64,000 nucleotides of DNA from Kibdelosporangium sp. MJ126-NF4 (GCF_000826545.1 NZ_CDME01000003.1:1-64000), one strand, 5' to 3'. Counted from the stretch's first letter, positions 37,356 through 46,849 are shown. Notes: a model not told the origin generated them from the letters alone. Numbers and translations: made by a program.

Positions 37356-38188
37356 CGCTTCACCAGGTCACCGGGGGTGGCGGGGTTCGGCTGGCCGTCC
37401 GCGTGGCCGGGCCGCCCGGCGCCCCCGCGATCGTTCTCGTGCACGGCTGGGCACAGTCCGGTGCCGCGTGGGCGGCCCAGCTGGCTGACCCCACACTGAC
37501 CGCCCGCTACCGGATCGTCGCGCTCGACCTGCGCGGCCACGGCTACTCGGACGTGCCCGACCCGGACGGCGGCTACAGCGACGCGGAGGCGTGGGCCGAC
37601 GACATCGCGGCCGTGATCGACCTGGTCGGCAAACCCGTCGTGCTGGTCGGCTGGTCCTACGGCGGTGCCGTGATCACCGACTACCTGCGTGCCTTCGGCC
37701 AGGACGACCTCGCCGGGATCGTGTTCGCCTCGGCCGCGACCGAGGTCGGCAAGGGCAGGCCGGGCGCGGGCCCGGGGACCGCGATGCGAGCCGTCGTGCC
37801 GTACGTGAACGCCGAGGACCTCGACACCGCCACGCGCGGCTTCACCGAGTTCGTGCGCGGGATGGCCGAGGGCCACCTGCCGGGTGAGCTCAGCCAGCGG
37901 ATCGTCGGCGACGCGCTGCGCGTGCCGTGGCAGGTCCGCCGTGCCATGTTCCGGCGGGATTTCGACAGCTCGGGCGTGCTCCAGCTGATCACCGTGCCGA
38001 CGCTGGTCGCGCACGGCGAGCTGGACGCCGTCGTCGACCCGAGTGTGGCGCAGTACACAGCCGGGAAGATTCCAGGGGCTCAACTGCGTTGGTTTCCCAA
38101 GACGGGACATATGCCCTTCGCCGAACGCACCGAGGAGTTCGACGAGATGCTGCTGGAGTTCGCTGACCGCGTGACGGAGCGCACATGA
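37328..38188 (+). CDS. Alpha/beta hydrolase
   Basis: A 286-aa protein. Features are [20 protein letters not shown] (oxyanion region), [19 protein letters not shown], the nucleophile elbow [17 protein letters not shown] (Ser), Asp in [16 protein letters not shown] and His in [17 protein letters not shown]: a complete triad resembling haloperoxidase- and esterase-type hydrolases. The start is uncertain: GTG 37328 has a GGGA 5 nt before it, GTG 37319 is possible; both lie inside the L,D-transpeptidase gene, which ends at 37355. ATGA overlap with mshA. Confidence 0.82.
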   Translation: MEEHVGDQVTLHQVTGGGGVRLAVRVAGPPGAPAIVLVHGWAQSGAAWAAQLADPTLTARYRIVALDLRGHGYSDVPDPDGGYSDAEAWADDIAAVIDLVGKPVVLVGWSYGGAVITDYLRAFGQDDLAGIVFASAATEVGKGRPGAGPGTAMRAVVPYVNAEDLDTATRGFTEFVRGMAEGHLPGELSQRIVGDALRVPWQVRRAMFRRDFDSSGVLQLITVPTLVAHGELDAVVDPSVAQYTAGKIPGAQLRWFPKTGHMPFAERTEEFDEMLLEFADRVTERT

Positions 38189-39471
38189 CGCTATGGCTTC
38201 GGCCGCCAAGACGTGTCGCGTTGCTCTCGGTGCACACATCGCCGCTGGAGCAGCCGGGCACGGGCGACGCGGGCGGCATGAACGTGTACATCGCCCAGAC
38301 CGCCGCCCGGATGGCCGAACGCGGCGTCGAGGTCGAGGTCTTCACGCGGGCCACCTCGTCAGAGTTGCCGCCAGTGGCTGAAATGGTCCCCGGTGTCCTG
38401 GTGCGGCACGTCCACGCGGGCCCGTTCGAGACGCTCGACCGCAACGAACTACCCGCGCAGCTGTGTGCCTTCACCGCGGCCGTGCTGCGGACCGAGGCGA
38501 ACAACGAACCGGGCTTCTACGACCTCGTGCACTCGCACTACTGGCTGTCCGGGCAGGTCGGCTGGCTCGCACGGGACCGCTGGGGCGTCCCGCTCGTGCA
38601 CACCGCGCACACGCTGGCCAGGGTGAAGAACGCGGCGCTCGCCGCAGGGGACACACCCGAGCCGCGCACGCGGGAGATCGGCGAACAGCAGGTCGTGGAC
38701 CAGGCCGACAGCCTGGTGGCCAACACCGAGATGGAAGCCGACGACCTGATCCGCCGCTACGACGCGGACCCGGCGAAGGTCACCACGGTCTCGCCAGGGG
38801 TGGACCTCGACCGGTTCACCCCCGGCTCGCAGCGCGAGGCCCGGCGCTCGCTGGGCATCGAGCCGGATGCCAAGGTGTTCGCGTTCGTCGGCCGGATCCA
38901 GCCGTTGAAGGCACCGGACGTGCTGCTGCACGCGGCCGCGCAGCTGCTGGCCAGCGGCAAGGCCGACAGGTCGAGGCTGGTGGTGCTCGTCGTCGGCGGC
39001 CCGTCGGGGACTGGCTTGGAACAGCCACGCGCGCTGCAGGAACTGGCCGCGCGGCTGGAGATCACGGACGTGGTGCGCTTCCTGCCGCCGCTGCCGGGGC
39101 CGCGGCTGGCCGAGGTCTACCGCGCGGCCGACGCTGTCGCCGTGCCCAGCCACAACGAGTCGTTCGGGCTGGTGGCACTGGAGGCGCAGGCGTGTGGCAC
39201 GCCGGTCGTGGCCACGGACGTGGGGGGCCTGCGGGTCGCTGTGCACGACGGCGTCTCGGGACTGCTGGTGCCGGGGCATTCGCCGATCGAATGGGCGAAC
39301 GCGTTGGCCCGCCTGAGTTTCCCCGGGCTGCGCGAAAGCCTGTCCGCCGGTGCGGTGAAACACGCCCGCGCGTTCTCGTGGGACCGGACCACCGACGACC
39401 TGATCGGTGCCTACATGCGCGCTGCGGTAGCGTTCCGTGCGGGACGAGACCGGGCGGAGGTGGCGTCGTGA
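38185..39471 (+). CDS. mshA: D-inositol-3-phosphate glycosyltransferase
   Basis: A 428-aa GT4-family transferase. The N-terminal [20 protein letters not shown] and [20 protein letters not shown], and C-terminal [40 protein letters not shown] and [13 protein letters not shown] are the MshA signature. It joins UDP-GlcNAc to 1L-myo-inositol-1-phosphate, the first step of mycothiol synthesis, the major thiol of actinobacteria. It is followed by a YbjN gene with 4-bp overlap, as in Rv0486-Rv0487. Confidence 0.96.
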   Translation: MTLWLRPPRRVALLSVHTSPLEQPGTGDAGGMNVYIAQTAARMAERGVEVEVFTRATSSELPPVAEMVPGVLVRHVHAGPFETLDRNELPAQLCAFTAAVLRTEANNEPGFYDLVHSHYWLSGQVGWLARDRWGVPLVHTAHTLARVKNAALAAGDTPEPRTREIGEQQVVDQADSLVANTEMEADDLIRRYDADPAKVTTVSPGVDLDRFTPGSQREARRSLGIEPDAKVFAFVGRIQPLKAPDVLLHAAAQLLASGKADRSRLVVLVVGGPSGTGLEQPRALQELAARLEITDVVRFLPPLPGPRLAEVYRAADAVAVPSHNESFGLVALEAQACGTPVVATDVGGLRVAVHDGVSGLLVPGHSPIEWANALARLSFPGLRESLSAGAVKHARAFSWDRTTDDLIGAYMRAAVAFRAGRDRAEVAS

Positions 39472-39989
39472 CCGATGTGGACCCAGACGTCGACGCGGTG
39501 ATCAAGTCCACTTTGGATGAACGCGAGATCGCCTTCGAGCAGCCGGAGCCGGGCAAGTACTTCGTGACGCTGCCGGGTACGAAGAAGCTGCGGACCAACT
39601 GCTGGCTGATCGTCGGCACGCACGCGCTGGTCGTCGAGGCCTTCGTCTGCAGGCGCCCGGACGAGGCACACGAAGAGGTCTACCGCTTCCTGTTGCGCCG
39701 CAACGCCAAGCTCTACGGCGTGCACTACACCGTCGACGACGTCGGTGACATCTACCTGCTCGGCCGGATCGGGCTGCACGCGATCACCGCGGACGAGCTG
39801 GACCGGCTGCTCGGGCAGGTCCTGGAGGCCGCCGACGGCGACTTCAACGTGCTGCTGGAGATCGGGTTCGCCTCGTCGATCCGGCGCGAGTGGGAGTGGC
39901 GCACCTCCCGAGGCGAGTCGCTGGCCAACCTGAAGGCGTTCGAGCACCTGGCGAAGCCGGACGGTGACCAACGAGTGTCCGACTCGTGA
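39468..39989 (+). CDS. YbjN domain-containing protein
   Basis: A 173-aa protein (GTG start overlapping the mshA stop). The YbjN domain spans most of it: [80 protein letters not shown]. YbjN-like proteins resemble type III secretion chaperones in fold and are of unsettled function; position beside mshA is conserved (Rv0487). Confidence 0.87.
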   Translation: MTDVDPDVDAVIKSTLDEREIAFEQPEPGKYFVTLPGTKKLRTNCWLIVGTHALVVEAFVCRRPDEAHEEVYRFLLRRNAKLYGVHYTVDDVGDIYLLGRIGLHAITADELDRLLGQVLEAADGDFNVLLEIGFASSIRREWEWRTSRGESLANLKAFEHLAKPDGDQRVSDS

Positions 39990-40035
39990 TCACTTTCCGT
40001 ACAACGCGACGGTGGGCCTTGTCCGTCTGAGGTGC

Positions 40036-40926
40036 ATGAGCAGACGAAAGAGTGGCTTAGTCGTCTCTGCCGGGGTGGCGCTGCTTCTGGGGTTGACGGC
40101 ATGCACCGGGTCGGGCTCCAAGGAGTCCGCGTTCAACGCCTCCGCGCCCGCTGAGCAGAACACCGCCTCCGGTGGTGGGGGCTCCAACAGTGGCGGTGGG
40201 GCGAAACAGGAAGCGCCCAAGCAGGACGGCCAGCCGCCCGCTCCGGTGCAGGAACGCAAGCTCGTGCAGACCGCGCGGGTCGACATGGTCGTCAAGGACG
40301 TCTTCAAGGCACTGTCCGATGCCCGTTCGATCGTCGACGCCAACCAGGGATTCACCGGGCAGGAGGAATCCCGCGGTGACCGGGCTTCCATCACGCTGCG
40401 TGTCCCCGCCGACAAGTTCGACGTGGCCCTGCGCCAGCTCGCCGACCTCGGCACGATCAGGACACAGCACAAACAGGCCGACGACGTCACCGAGCAGGTG
40501 GTCGACCTCGAGTCGCGGCTGGCCACGCAACGTCAGAGCGTGGCGCGGATGCAGGCGCTGCTGGCCCGTGCGACCAGCGTCACCGAGATCGCGCAGATCG
40601 AGGGTGAGCTGACCAGACGGCAGGCCGACCTGGAGTCCTTGCAGGGCAGGCGGGACGCACTCGGCGGCAAGGTGGCACTGTCCACTGTGACGCTCACGCT
40701 CAGCAAGGAGACCGCGCCGCCGCCGGTGCACGCCGCCGCGGGCGGCGGGTTCTTCGCGGGGCTGACCGACGGCTGGGGCGCGTTCGGCGACTTCGTCACC
40801 GGGCTGGCCAGGGTCCTCGGCGCGGCGCTGCCTTTCCTCGTGGCACTCGGCATACCGGCCGGTCTGGTGCTCTACTTCCGACGCAGGCGTAGGAAGGCGA
40901 CTCCACCCGTCACGGAAAGTGTGTGA
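40036..40926 (+). CDS. DUF4349 lipoprotein
   Basis: A 296-aa protein starting MSRRKSGLVVSAGVALLLGL with a lipobox ending LTAC (Cys about 23), a Gly/Ser/Gln-rich linker, a DUF4349 domain (about 70-240) with coiled-coil region (VVDLESRLATQRQSVARMQA, IEGELTRRQADLESLQGRRD), and a C-terminal transmembrane helix (ALPFLVALGIPAGLVLYF) with an RRRRRK anchor. It would span the periplasmic side, anchored at both ends. Function unknown. Confidence 0.85.
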   Translation: MSRRKSGLVVSAGVALLLGLTACTGSGSKESAFNASAPAEQNTASGGGGSNSGGGAKQEAPKQDGQPPAPVQERKLVQTARVDMVVKDVFKALSDARSIVDANQGFTGQEESRGDRASITLRVPADKFDVALRQLADLGTIRTQHKQADDVTEQVVDLESRLATQRQSVARMQALLARATSVTEIAQIEGELTRRQADLESLQGRRDALGGKVALSTVTLTLSKETAPPPVHAAAGGGFFAGLTDGWGAFGDFVTGLARVLGAALPFLVALGIPAGLVLYFRRRRRKATPPVTESV

Positions 40927-40951
40927 GGAGGGAACTTCCCAAGAAGTGTGC

Positions 40952-41127
40952 ACAGGACGGTCCGAGCGAGGGGGAGTCGCATTCCCGGACCGCCCTGTGA
41001 CAACAGGTCCCGCACCGTACGCATGGGGCGGGGGGCACCCCAGCGTCCCCAGCGGGCTGCGGCTCGACAGGGGAGACGAGCCGCGGTGTGCCTCCTGCCG
41101 ACTGGGGAGTGCGTGGGAGCCAGTCGG
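40952..41127 (+). ncRNA. Candidate structured RNA / 5' leader before gpmA
   Basis: The gene-free 40927-41330 contains a series of hairpins: arms 40952-40964 and 40986-40998 (12 of 13 pairs), 41059-41066 with 41077-41084 (8 of 8, 10-nt loop), and 41098-41105 with 41120-41127 (8 of 8). No known family (RNase P, tmRNA, SRP, cobalamin or c-di-AMP riboswitch) could be matched by its conserved motifs. It may be the leader of gpmA or an independent RNA; strand is assumed. Confidence 0.35.
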
Positions 41128-41330
41128 TGGAAGCCCAGTCAACTTGGCAGAGTCCGCGCACGAGGGCAAGCCTGCCGCTTAACCCATTCGGGTCTTAACC
41201 AGGAAAACGAGTCACAGTTCTATTTCGGACTCGGCCGGATGGTCGACCGGGAGTGGGCCGGTGCGCCGAAAGGCCTTGTCCGGGCACACCTGTTCGGGTG
41301 AAACCCGGCGGGTCTGGCAGGCTCTGCGGT

Positions 41331-42071
41331 ATGGCAGTCGGAACCCTGGTTTTGCTCCGCCACGGCGAGAGCGTGTGGAACGCACAGAACCTGTTCACCG
41401 GATGGGTGGACGTACCCCTGTCCGACAAGGGCGTGAAGGAGGCGCAGCGCGGCGGCCAGCTGCTGCGCGACGCGGGCATCCTGCCCGACATCGTGCACAC
41501 CTCGCTGATGCGGCGCGCGATCTCCACCGCGAACATCGCGCTGGACGGAGCCGACCGGCACTGGATCCCGGTGCGCAGGGACTGGCGGCTCAACGAGCGG
41601 CACTACGGAGCGTTGCAGGGCAAGAACAAGAAGCAGACCCTCGAGGAGTTCGGCGAGGAGCAGTTCATGCTGTGGCGCCGCAGCTACGACACGCCACCGC
41701 CGCCGATCGAGCTGGGCACCGAGTTCAGTCAGGACAGTGATCCGCGTTACGCCGGTATCGAGGTGCCGCGCACCGAGTGCCTGAAGGACGTCGTCGCTCG
41801 GATGCTGCCGTACTGGGACGAGGAGGTCGTACCGGACCTGCGCGCCGGAAAGACCGTCCTGCTGGCCGCGCACGGCAACTCCTTGCGCGCCTTGGTCAAG
41901 CACCTCGACGGGATCAGCGAGGACGCGATCGCCGGGCTGAACATCCCGACCGGCATCCCGCTGCGCTACGACCTCGACGACGAGTTGAAGCCGACCAACC
42001 CGGGCGGGACCTACCTCGACCCGGACGCGGCGGCCAACGCGATCAAAGCAGTGGCGAACCAGGGGCGTTGA
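41331..42071 (+). CDS. gpmA: 2,3-bisphosphoglycerate-dependent phosphoglycerate mutase
   Basis: A 246-aa histidine-phosphatase superfamily enzyme starting [24 protein letters not shown] carries the phospho-His; [59 protein letters not shown] and [20 protein letters not shown] complete the dPGM signature. It interconverts 3- and 2-phosphoglycerate in glycolysis. The position between mshA/YbjN and senX3 is conserved (Rv0489, gpm1). Confidence 0.96.
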   Translation: MAVGTLVLLRHGESVWNAQNLFTGWVDVPLSDKGVKEAQRGGQLLRDAGILPDIVHTSLMRRAISTANIALDGADRHWIPVRRDWRLNERHYGALQGKNKKQTLEEFGEEQFMLWRRSYDTPPPPIELGTEFSQDSDPRYAGIEVPRTECLKDVVARMLPYWDEEVVPDLRAGKTVLLAAHGNSLRALVKHLDGISEDAIAGLNIPTGIPLRYDLDDELKPTNPGGTYLDPDAAANAIKAVANQGR

Positions 42072-42103
42072 CAGGTACGGTCCACTCAACGCCGTAGAGC
42101 GAG

Positions 42104-42197
42104 AAGGAGGTGAGGGCCGTGTACACGTCAACTGTCCTGCGCTCCCACCTCGTTCCGGCGTTCTGAGACCCGGGAGCGCGAGCTTTTCCCGGAAGGA
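42104..42197 (+). promoter_or_regulatory. Translational attenuator leader of the GNAT gene
   Basis: A strong Shine-Dalgarno AAGGAGGTGA (42104-42113) serves a 15-codon open frame (42119-42166). Two mutually exclusive hairpins follow: GCGCTCCC (42139-42146) with GGGAGCGC (42172-42179), overlapping the small frame, and CCGGGA (42170-42175) with TCCCGG (42187-42192), which covers part of the GGAAGGA ribosome site of the acetyltransferase. Ribosome stalling on the small frame would be expected to switch between them. Confidence 0.55.
42119..42166 (+). CDS. 15-aa leader peptide
   Basis: A GTG-started frame encoding MYTSTVLRSHLVPAF, with an excellent ribosome-binding site 5 nt upstream and a stop at 42164-42166. 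It lies 36 bp before the acetyltransferase start. It is not the Cys-ending leader common before actinobacterial sulfur genes, and no run of one amino acid points to classical amino-acid attenuation; a drug- or nascent-peptide-induced stall is an alternative. Confidence 0.5.
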   Translation: MYTSTVLRSHLVPAF

Positions 42198-42202
42198 CCA
42201 CT

Positions 42203-43108
42203 GTGACCGATCTGGTCTTGCGCGCCCTGAGCAAGGGCGAAGAACACCTGTTCACCGGCTACGCGCAGCCCGACGTCGTCGGCTTCGCGATCTTCGGCCG
42301 GAGCTACGCCGACTACCTGGCGAAGAACGAGTACCGCCTCGAGCGGACCTGGGTGGCGATGCGCGGCGACCGTGTCGTCGCGCGCGCCGCCTGGTGGGGC
42401 GGCCCCGACGATCCCGAGCCGATGACGCTCGACTGGTTCGACTTCGAGGACGCCGAGGCGGGCGAGGCCCTGCTGCGCGCGGCGCCGTTCAGGGTCGAGT
42501 ACTGCCTGGGGCTCCCGGCGAACTGGCGGGACGACCCGGCTGTCCACGAGGCGGGCCAGTCCCGGATCGACGTGGCGTTGAAGGCCGGGATGAAGCCGGT
42601 CGTCGAGCGGCTGCGCTACACCTGGACCCCGGCGGACGGCCTGCCGCCGCGGCCGGGGCGACTGGAGTTCCGGCCCGAACCGGACGACGAGGTGATCGTC
42701 GAGGTCCTGGCCGCCGTACAGCGCGGCAGCCTGGACGCACACAAGGTCGCCGACCTGCGCCGGATGAGCCCCGAGGAAGCCGCCCGCTCGGAACTGGCGG
42801 ACCTGAAGTGGTTCCCCGGCCCGCGCGAAGGGTGGCGGCTCGCGTACACACCGGACGGTGACCTCGTCGGCATCACCGTCCCGACGAGGAACTACGCCAG
42901 CCCGGTCGTCGGGTTCATCGGCGTCGTGCCCGAGCAACGCGGCCACGGCTACGCCTACGACCTGCTCGTCGAGTGCACGCACCTGCTCGTCGAAGCAGGC
43001 GCGACGCAGATCCTGGCCGACACGGACATGACCAACCACCCGATGGCCGCGAACTTCCAGCGTGCGGGCTACCCGATCACCCAGGAACGCGTCTTCCTCG
43101 CCTGGTAA
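42203..43108 (+). CDS. GNAT N-acetyltransferase family protein
   Basis: A 301-aa protein (GTG start). The C-terminal third holds the GNAT core: YASPVVGFIGVVPEQRGHGY (acetyl-CoA loop, with QRGHGYA as the Q/RxxGxG/A motif), LLVECTHLLVEAGATQILAD and DMTNHPMAANFQRAGYPITQ. The N-terminal half (LERTWVAMRGDRVVARAAWW) looks like a second, degenerate GNAT fold. It transfers an acetyl group to an unknown amine; antibiotic or metabolite modification is plausible given the attenuator-like leader. A perfect terminator hairpin follows. Confidence 0.85.
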   Translation: MTDLVLRALSKGEEHLFTGYAQPDVVGFAIFGRSYADYLAKNEYRLERTWVAMRGDRVVARAAWWGGPDDPEPMTLDWFDFEDAEAGEALLRAAPFRVEYCLGLPANWRDDPAVHEAGQSRIDVALKAGMKPVVERLRYTWTPADGLPPRPGRLEFRPEPDDEVIVEVLAAVQRGSLDAHKVADLRRMSPEEAARSELADLKWFPGPREGWRLAYTPDGDLVGITVPTRNYASPVVGFIGVVPEQRGHGYAYDLLVECTHLLVEAGATQILADTDMTNHPMAANFQRAGYPITQERVFLAW

Positions 43109-43111
43109 GGA

Positions 43112-43157
43112 CTCGTGAGTGTTTTGGCCGGTTCTAACCGGCCAAAACACTCACGAG
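43112..43157. terminator. Bidirectional terminator, 20-bp perfect stem
   Basis: CTCGTGAGTGTTTTGGCCGG (43112-43131) pairs perfectly with 43138-43157 around a TTCTAA loop. It sits in the 57-bp gap between the convergent GNAT and LuxR-type genes and can serve both. Confidence 0.88.
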
Positions 43158-43165
43158 GGTGTTGC

Positions 43166-43777
43166 TCAGAGGAGGCCCAGCTCCCGGGCCCTGGCTCCGG
43201 CCTGGAACCGGGAGTTGGCCCCCAAGGTCGCCATCAGGTCGTCCACCCGGCGGCGGTAGGTCCGTAAGGAGATGCCCATCGCCCGCGCCGCGCCCGCGTC
43301 CGGGGCGCCGGATCCCAGCAGCTCCAGGATGCGTGGCGCGATCTTCCACAGCTCGCCGTAGGTCTGTTCGTAGTCGGCGAGGCTCACCGACTGGCCCCAC
43401 ACCTGGTTGAACAGGGTGAGCACACCCTGCACCACACCGGGGATCCAGACGACTGTGAACGTCCGGTCACTACCCGCGATGATCGCCACCCGCCGGTCGA
43501 CGATGATCGCCTCGTTCAGGTCACGCGTGGTGATCCGGACCTGGGCACCGGCCGCGGCCACGTGCCGGGCGTGCTGGGCGCTCGTCTGGTCGAGCAGGAC
43601 GCCCGGCCGGTAGAGCTTGCGGATCCGGCCCTGCGTCGGCGGCTGGTTGTGCGAGGCCCACGTGCGCACGTCGGCCGCGGCGAACGTGACTTCACGGGCC
43701 TTGTCGAAGAGGTGCCACGTGCGCTCGTACAGCTCGCGGTGCCCGCGTAGCACGACGACTCCAGCACGTGTCTCCAT
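43166..43777 (-). CDS. LuxR-type helix-turn-helix regulator
   Basis: A 203-aa protein. The C-terminal HTH (about 145-203) reads LGSGAPDAGAARAMGISLRT then YRRRVDDLMATLGANSRFQA, typical of LuxR-like domains. The N-terminal 130 residues (VVVLRGHRELYERTWHLFDK, VRITTRDLNEAIIVDRRVAI) resemble the effector part of small TrmB/LuxR-type regulators found in actinobacteria and lack a receiver domain. Its target is unknown. It is divergent from senX3. Confidence 0.8.
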   Translation of the reverse strand: METRAGVVVLRGHRELYERTWHLFDKAREVTFAAADVRTWASHNQPPTQGRIRKLYRPGVLLDQTSAQHARHVAAAGAQVRITTRDLNEAIIVDRRVAIIAGSDRTFTVVWIPGVVQGVLTLFNQVWGQSVSLADYEQTYGELWKIAPRILELLGSGAPDAGAARAMGISLRTYRRRVDDLMATLGANSRFQAGARARELGLL

Positions 43778-43840
43778 GAGGCTTCTGAGTCTTGTCCGTC
43801 GACCTCACTGCGTCAACGGCCGGTCTTTTGGACACGATTG

Positions 43841-43858
43841 GGTGAACTGAGATTGACC
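43841..43858. promoter_or_regulatory. Possible PHO box upstream of senX3
   Basis: On the minus strand this reads GGTCAAT and GTTCACC at an 11-bp spacing, similar to the GTTCACC direct-repeat sites bound by actinobacterial PhoP/RegX3 regulators. It lies in the 175-bp region between the LuxR-type gene and senX3 and could serve either. Weak evidence: one unit matches well, the other partly. Confidence 0.4.
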
Positions 43859-43952
43859 TGCGAGCGAACAACGAGCCGATCGGTGTCGCGGGGATCACGG
43901 AAGGGCTCGTCGGACTAGTACAACCGGCCCCTTACCTGCTTACCATTCGGCT

Positions 43953-45134
43953 GTGACCGCACCGGCCTACCTGGCCTTGTCGATCTGCACGCTGCTGATC
44001 GGCGGCATTGTCGGTTACTTCGTCGGCCGGGCTCGTCGCCGCACCACGGCGCGCAAGCCGTCCGGGCCGACCGTGGCCGACCTGATCCAACGCCTCGTCC
44101 ATGACTCGCACAACGGCATCGCTGTCGTGAACCCGTTCGGCGGAGTCGTGCTCTACAACCCGCGAGCGTCCGAACTGGGCGTCGTGGCCAACAACCGGCT
44201 CGACGACCGGGCCCGGATGGCGGCGGAGGGGGTTGCCGAGTCCGGGGAGGCCATCGAGGTCGACCTGATTCCGCTGGAGTCGCGCGGCAGGCAGCCCGCG
44301 GCCGTGCGCGCCGAGATCCGGCCGCTGGTCGACGGGTTCACGGTCGTCGACGCCACCGACGAGTCCGAGTCGGTCCGGCTGGAGGCGACCCGGCGCGACT
44401 TCGTCGCCAACGTCAGCCACGAGCTCAAGACCCCGGTCGGCGCGATGGCGTTGCTCGCCGAGGCGCTGCTGGACGCGACCGACGACGTCGAGCAGGTCCG
44501 CAGCTTCGGCAGCAAGATCCTGCGCGAGGCGACCAGGCTGGGCACGCTGGTCACCGAGTTGATCGCGTTGTCCCGCCTGACCGGCGCGGAGAAACTGCCG
44601 GAGTTGAACTCGGTCGACGTGGACGGGGTCGTCCAGGAGGCGCTCGGCAGGACCACGCTGACGCTGGAGCACAGCGGCGTGGAGATCGCCACCGACGAAC
44701 CCAGCGGCCTGCTCGTGGACGGCGACCGCACCCTGTTGGTCACGGCGTTGAGCAACCTGCTGGAGAACGCTGTGGCGTACTCGTCGCCGGGCAGCCCGGT
44801 GTCGATCAGCAGGCGCATGCACGACGGCTACGTCGAGATCGCGGTGACCGACCGCGGCATCGGCATCGCCGACGATCACCAACAGCGCGTGTTCGAACGG
44901 TTCTACCGCGTGGACAAGGCTCGTTCGCGGGTCACCGGGGGCACCGGCCTCGGTCTCGCGATCGTCAAGCACGTCGCCGCCAACCACGGCGGCGAGGTCA
45001 GGTTGTGGAGCAAACCGGGAACGGGCTCCACGTTCACCCTCCGGATCCCGGCACGACGGGTCGTCAACGGAGACAAGGTCCTCGCGCGGGTACCCGCGCC
45101 GAGTGCGGAAATCGAAACTGGAGGAGCGCTGTGA
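43953..45134 (+). CDS. senX3: Sensor histidine kinase SenX3
   Basis: A 393-aa kinase (GTG start): one or two N-terminal membrane segments (about 5-27), a PAS-like domain (about 45-135), HisKA with the phospho-acceptor His156 in FVANVSHELKTPVGAMALLA, and HATPase_c (about 260-375) with N box LLENAVAYSSPGSPV, DRGIGIADDHQQRVFERFYR and GGTGLGLAIVKHVAANHGG. With RegX3 it senses phosphate limitation, in mycobacteria together with PhoU and Pst. Its stop overlaps the regX3 start by GTGA. Typical length for the family. Confidence 0.95.
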   Translation: MTAPAYLALSICTLLIGGIVGYFVGRARRRTTARKPSGPTVADLIQRLVHDSHNGIAVVNPFGGVVLYNPRASELGVVANNRLDDRARMAAEGVAESGEAIEVDLIPLESRGRQPAAVRAEIRPLVDGFTVVDATDESESVRLEATRRDFVANVSHELKTPVGAMALLAEALLDATDDVEQVRSFGSKILREATRLGTLVTELIALSRLTGAEKLPELNSVDVDGVVQEALGRTTLTLEHSGVEIATDEPSGLLVDGDRTLLVTALSNLLENAVAYSSPGSPVSISRRMHDGYVEIAVTDRGIGIADDHQQRVFERFYRVDKARSRVTGGTGLGLAIVKHVAANHGGEVRLWSKPGTGSTFTLRIPARRVVNGDKVLARVPAPSAEIETGGAL

Positions 45135-45820
45135 CGAGGGTTCTCATTGTCGAGGACGAGGAGTCCTTCGCCGACCCGCTTGCCTTCCTGCTGCGCAAGG
45201 AGGGCTTCACCGCGGCCGTGGCCGGTACAGGCCAGCAGGCGCTTGAGGAGTTCGACCGCAACGGCGCGGACATCGTGCTGCTCGACCTGATGCTGCCGGG
45301 CATGAGCGGCACGGACGTGTGCAAGGCGCTGCGCCAGCGTTCGGCCGTGCCCGTGATCATGGTCACCGCGCGTGACAGCGAGATCGACAAGGTCGTCGGG
45401 CTGGAACTGGGCGCCGACGACTACGTCACCAAGCCGTACTCGGCCCGTGAGCTGATCGCCCGGGTGCGCGCGGTGCTGCGCCGCGGCGGCGAGGGCGGCC
45501 CGGAGGGCGAGCTGTTGCCGCAGGTCCTGGCGGCCGGTCCGGTCCGGATGGACGTCGAGCGGCACGTGGTGACTGTGGACGGCGCCGAGGTGTCGCTGCC
45601 GCTCAAGGAGTTCGACCTGCTGGAGTACCTGCTGCGCAACGTCGGCAGGGTGCTCACCCGCGGCCAGCTGATCGACCGTGTGTGGGGAGCCGACTACGTC
45701 GGTGACACCAAGACGCTGGACGTGCACGTCAAGCGGCTGCGCTCGAAGATCGAACCGGACCCGTCCTCCCCCCGGCACCTGGTCACCGTGCGGGGCCTCG
45801 GGTACAAATTCGAGTCCTGA
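45131..45820 (+). CDS. regX3: Response regulator RegX3
   Basis: A 229-aa OmpR/PhoB-type regulator (GTG start, VTRVLIVEDEESFADPLAFL). The receiver domain has acidic Glu-Asp-Glu at 8-10, phospho-acceptor Asp52 in VLLDLMLPGMSG and the conserved Lys in DDYVTKPYSARELIARV; the C-terminal winged helix (about 130-227) shows LPLKEFDLLEYLLRNVGRVL, RGQLIDRVWGADYVGDTKTL and VRGLGYKFE. It activates phosphate-scavenging genes when phosphorylated by SenX3. Confidence 0.96.
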   Translation: MTRVLIVEDEESFADPLAFLLRKEGFTAAVAGTGQQALEEFDRNGADIVLLDLMLPGMSGTDVCKALRQRSAVPVIMVTARDSEIDKVVGLELGADDYVTKPYSARELIARVRAVLRRGGEGGPEGELLPQVLAAGPVRMDVERHVVTVDGAEVSLPLKEFDLLEYLLRNVGRVLTRGQLIDRVWGADYVGDTKTLDVHVKRLRSKIEPDPSSPRHLVTVRGLGYKFES

Positions 45821-45870
45821 CGAGCATGTGCCAGGCGGGCCGGTCCAACCGCCAGGTAACGTTTCGGTTT

Positions 45871-46800
45871 ATGCGCCTTGGCGTACTCGACGTCGGTTCC
45901 AACACCGTCCACCTTCTCGTGGTGGACGCGCACCGGGGTGCCCATCCGCTGCCCGCGCGTTCCGAGAAGACGGTGTTGCGCCTCGCCGAACGCATCAACA
46001 AGGGCGGTGACCTGTCGAAACACGGCGCGGACGAGCTGGTCCGCACCGTGGCGACGGCCAAGCGTTCGGCGGCCGAGCTCGGCTGCGAGGACCTGATGGC
46101 GTTCGCCACCTCCGCGGTCCGCGAGGCCGACAACTCGGTGGCCGTGCTGGAGCGGGTCCGCGGCGAGACCGGAGTCGACCTGAAGGTGCTGTCCGGCGAG
46201 GACGAGGCGAGGCTCACATTCCTCGCCGCCCGCCGGTGGTACGGCTGGTCGGCGGGCCGGCTGCTGGTGCTGGACATCGGCGGCGGTTCGCTGGAGCTCG
46301 CGGTCGGCCGGGACGAGAACCCGGACCGCGCGCTGTCCGTCCCCTTTGGAGCGGGCAGGCTGACCAGGACCCGGTTCCGCAGCGACCCGCCGAGCCGCGA
46401 CGAGATCGCCGAGACCGCGGGCTGGCTGGAGGACCAGCTCACCCCGGTGGCCAAGAAGATGCTCAAGGACGGCGAACCCGATCGGGTGGTCGCGACGTCC
46501 AAGACGTTCCGGACGCTGGCCAGACTGACCGGTGCCGCGCCATCCTCATCGGGACCACGGGTGCGCCGGATGCTCACCGAGGCGGGCTTGCGCCAGTTGC
46601 TCGCGTTCATCTCGAGGATGTCCGCGCACGACCTGGCCGAGCTGGAGGGCGTGAGCCACAGCCGGGCGCACCAGCTGGTCGCGGGAGCGCTTGTGGCGCA
46701 GGCCACCATGCGCGCGTTAGGACAGCCTGAACTGGAGATCTGCCCGTGGGCGTTGCGCGAGGGTGTCATCCTGCGGCGGTTGGACCAGGAGCCGAAATGA
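45871..46800 (+). CDS. ppx: Ppx/GppA exopolyphosphatase-family protein
   Basis: A 309-aa protein starting MRLGVLDVGSNTVHLLVVDA. The ASKHA fold is shown by DVGSNTVHLL (phosphate 1), FATSAVREADNSVAVLERVR, LSGEDEARLTFLAARRWYGW and LLVLDIGGGSLELAVGRDEN. It degrades polyphosphate or pppGpp; the mycobacterial homologue Rv0496 is active on short polyphosphates. Location right after senX3-regX3 links it to phosphate homeostasis. About 310 aa is the short form of the family. Confidence 0.93.
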   Translation: MRLGVLDVGSNTVHLLVVDAHRGAHPLPARSEKTVLRLAERINKGGDLSKHGADELVRTVATAKRSAAELGCEDLMAFATSAVREADNSVAVLERVRGETGVDLKVLSGEDEARLTFLAARRWYGWSAGRLLVLDIGGGSLELAVGRDENPDRALSVPFGAGRLTRTRFRSDPPSRDEIAETAGWLEDQLTPVAKKMLKDGEPDRVVATSKTFRTLARLTGAAPSSSGPRVRRMLTEAGLRQLLAFISRMSAHDLAELEGVSHSRAHQLVAGALVAQATMRALGQPELEICPWALREGVILRRLDQEPK

Positions 46801-46849
46801 CAACGCGGAGCACTGGACTGTTGCGCCCGCATTGGGCACGGTGGAAGAG

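Noticed and set aside
40927..41330. Cobalamin, c-di-AMP or SAM riboswitch, RNase P RNA or tmRNA
   Set aside because: None of the conserved core motifs of these RNAs could be found; only the hairpins are supported.
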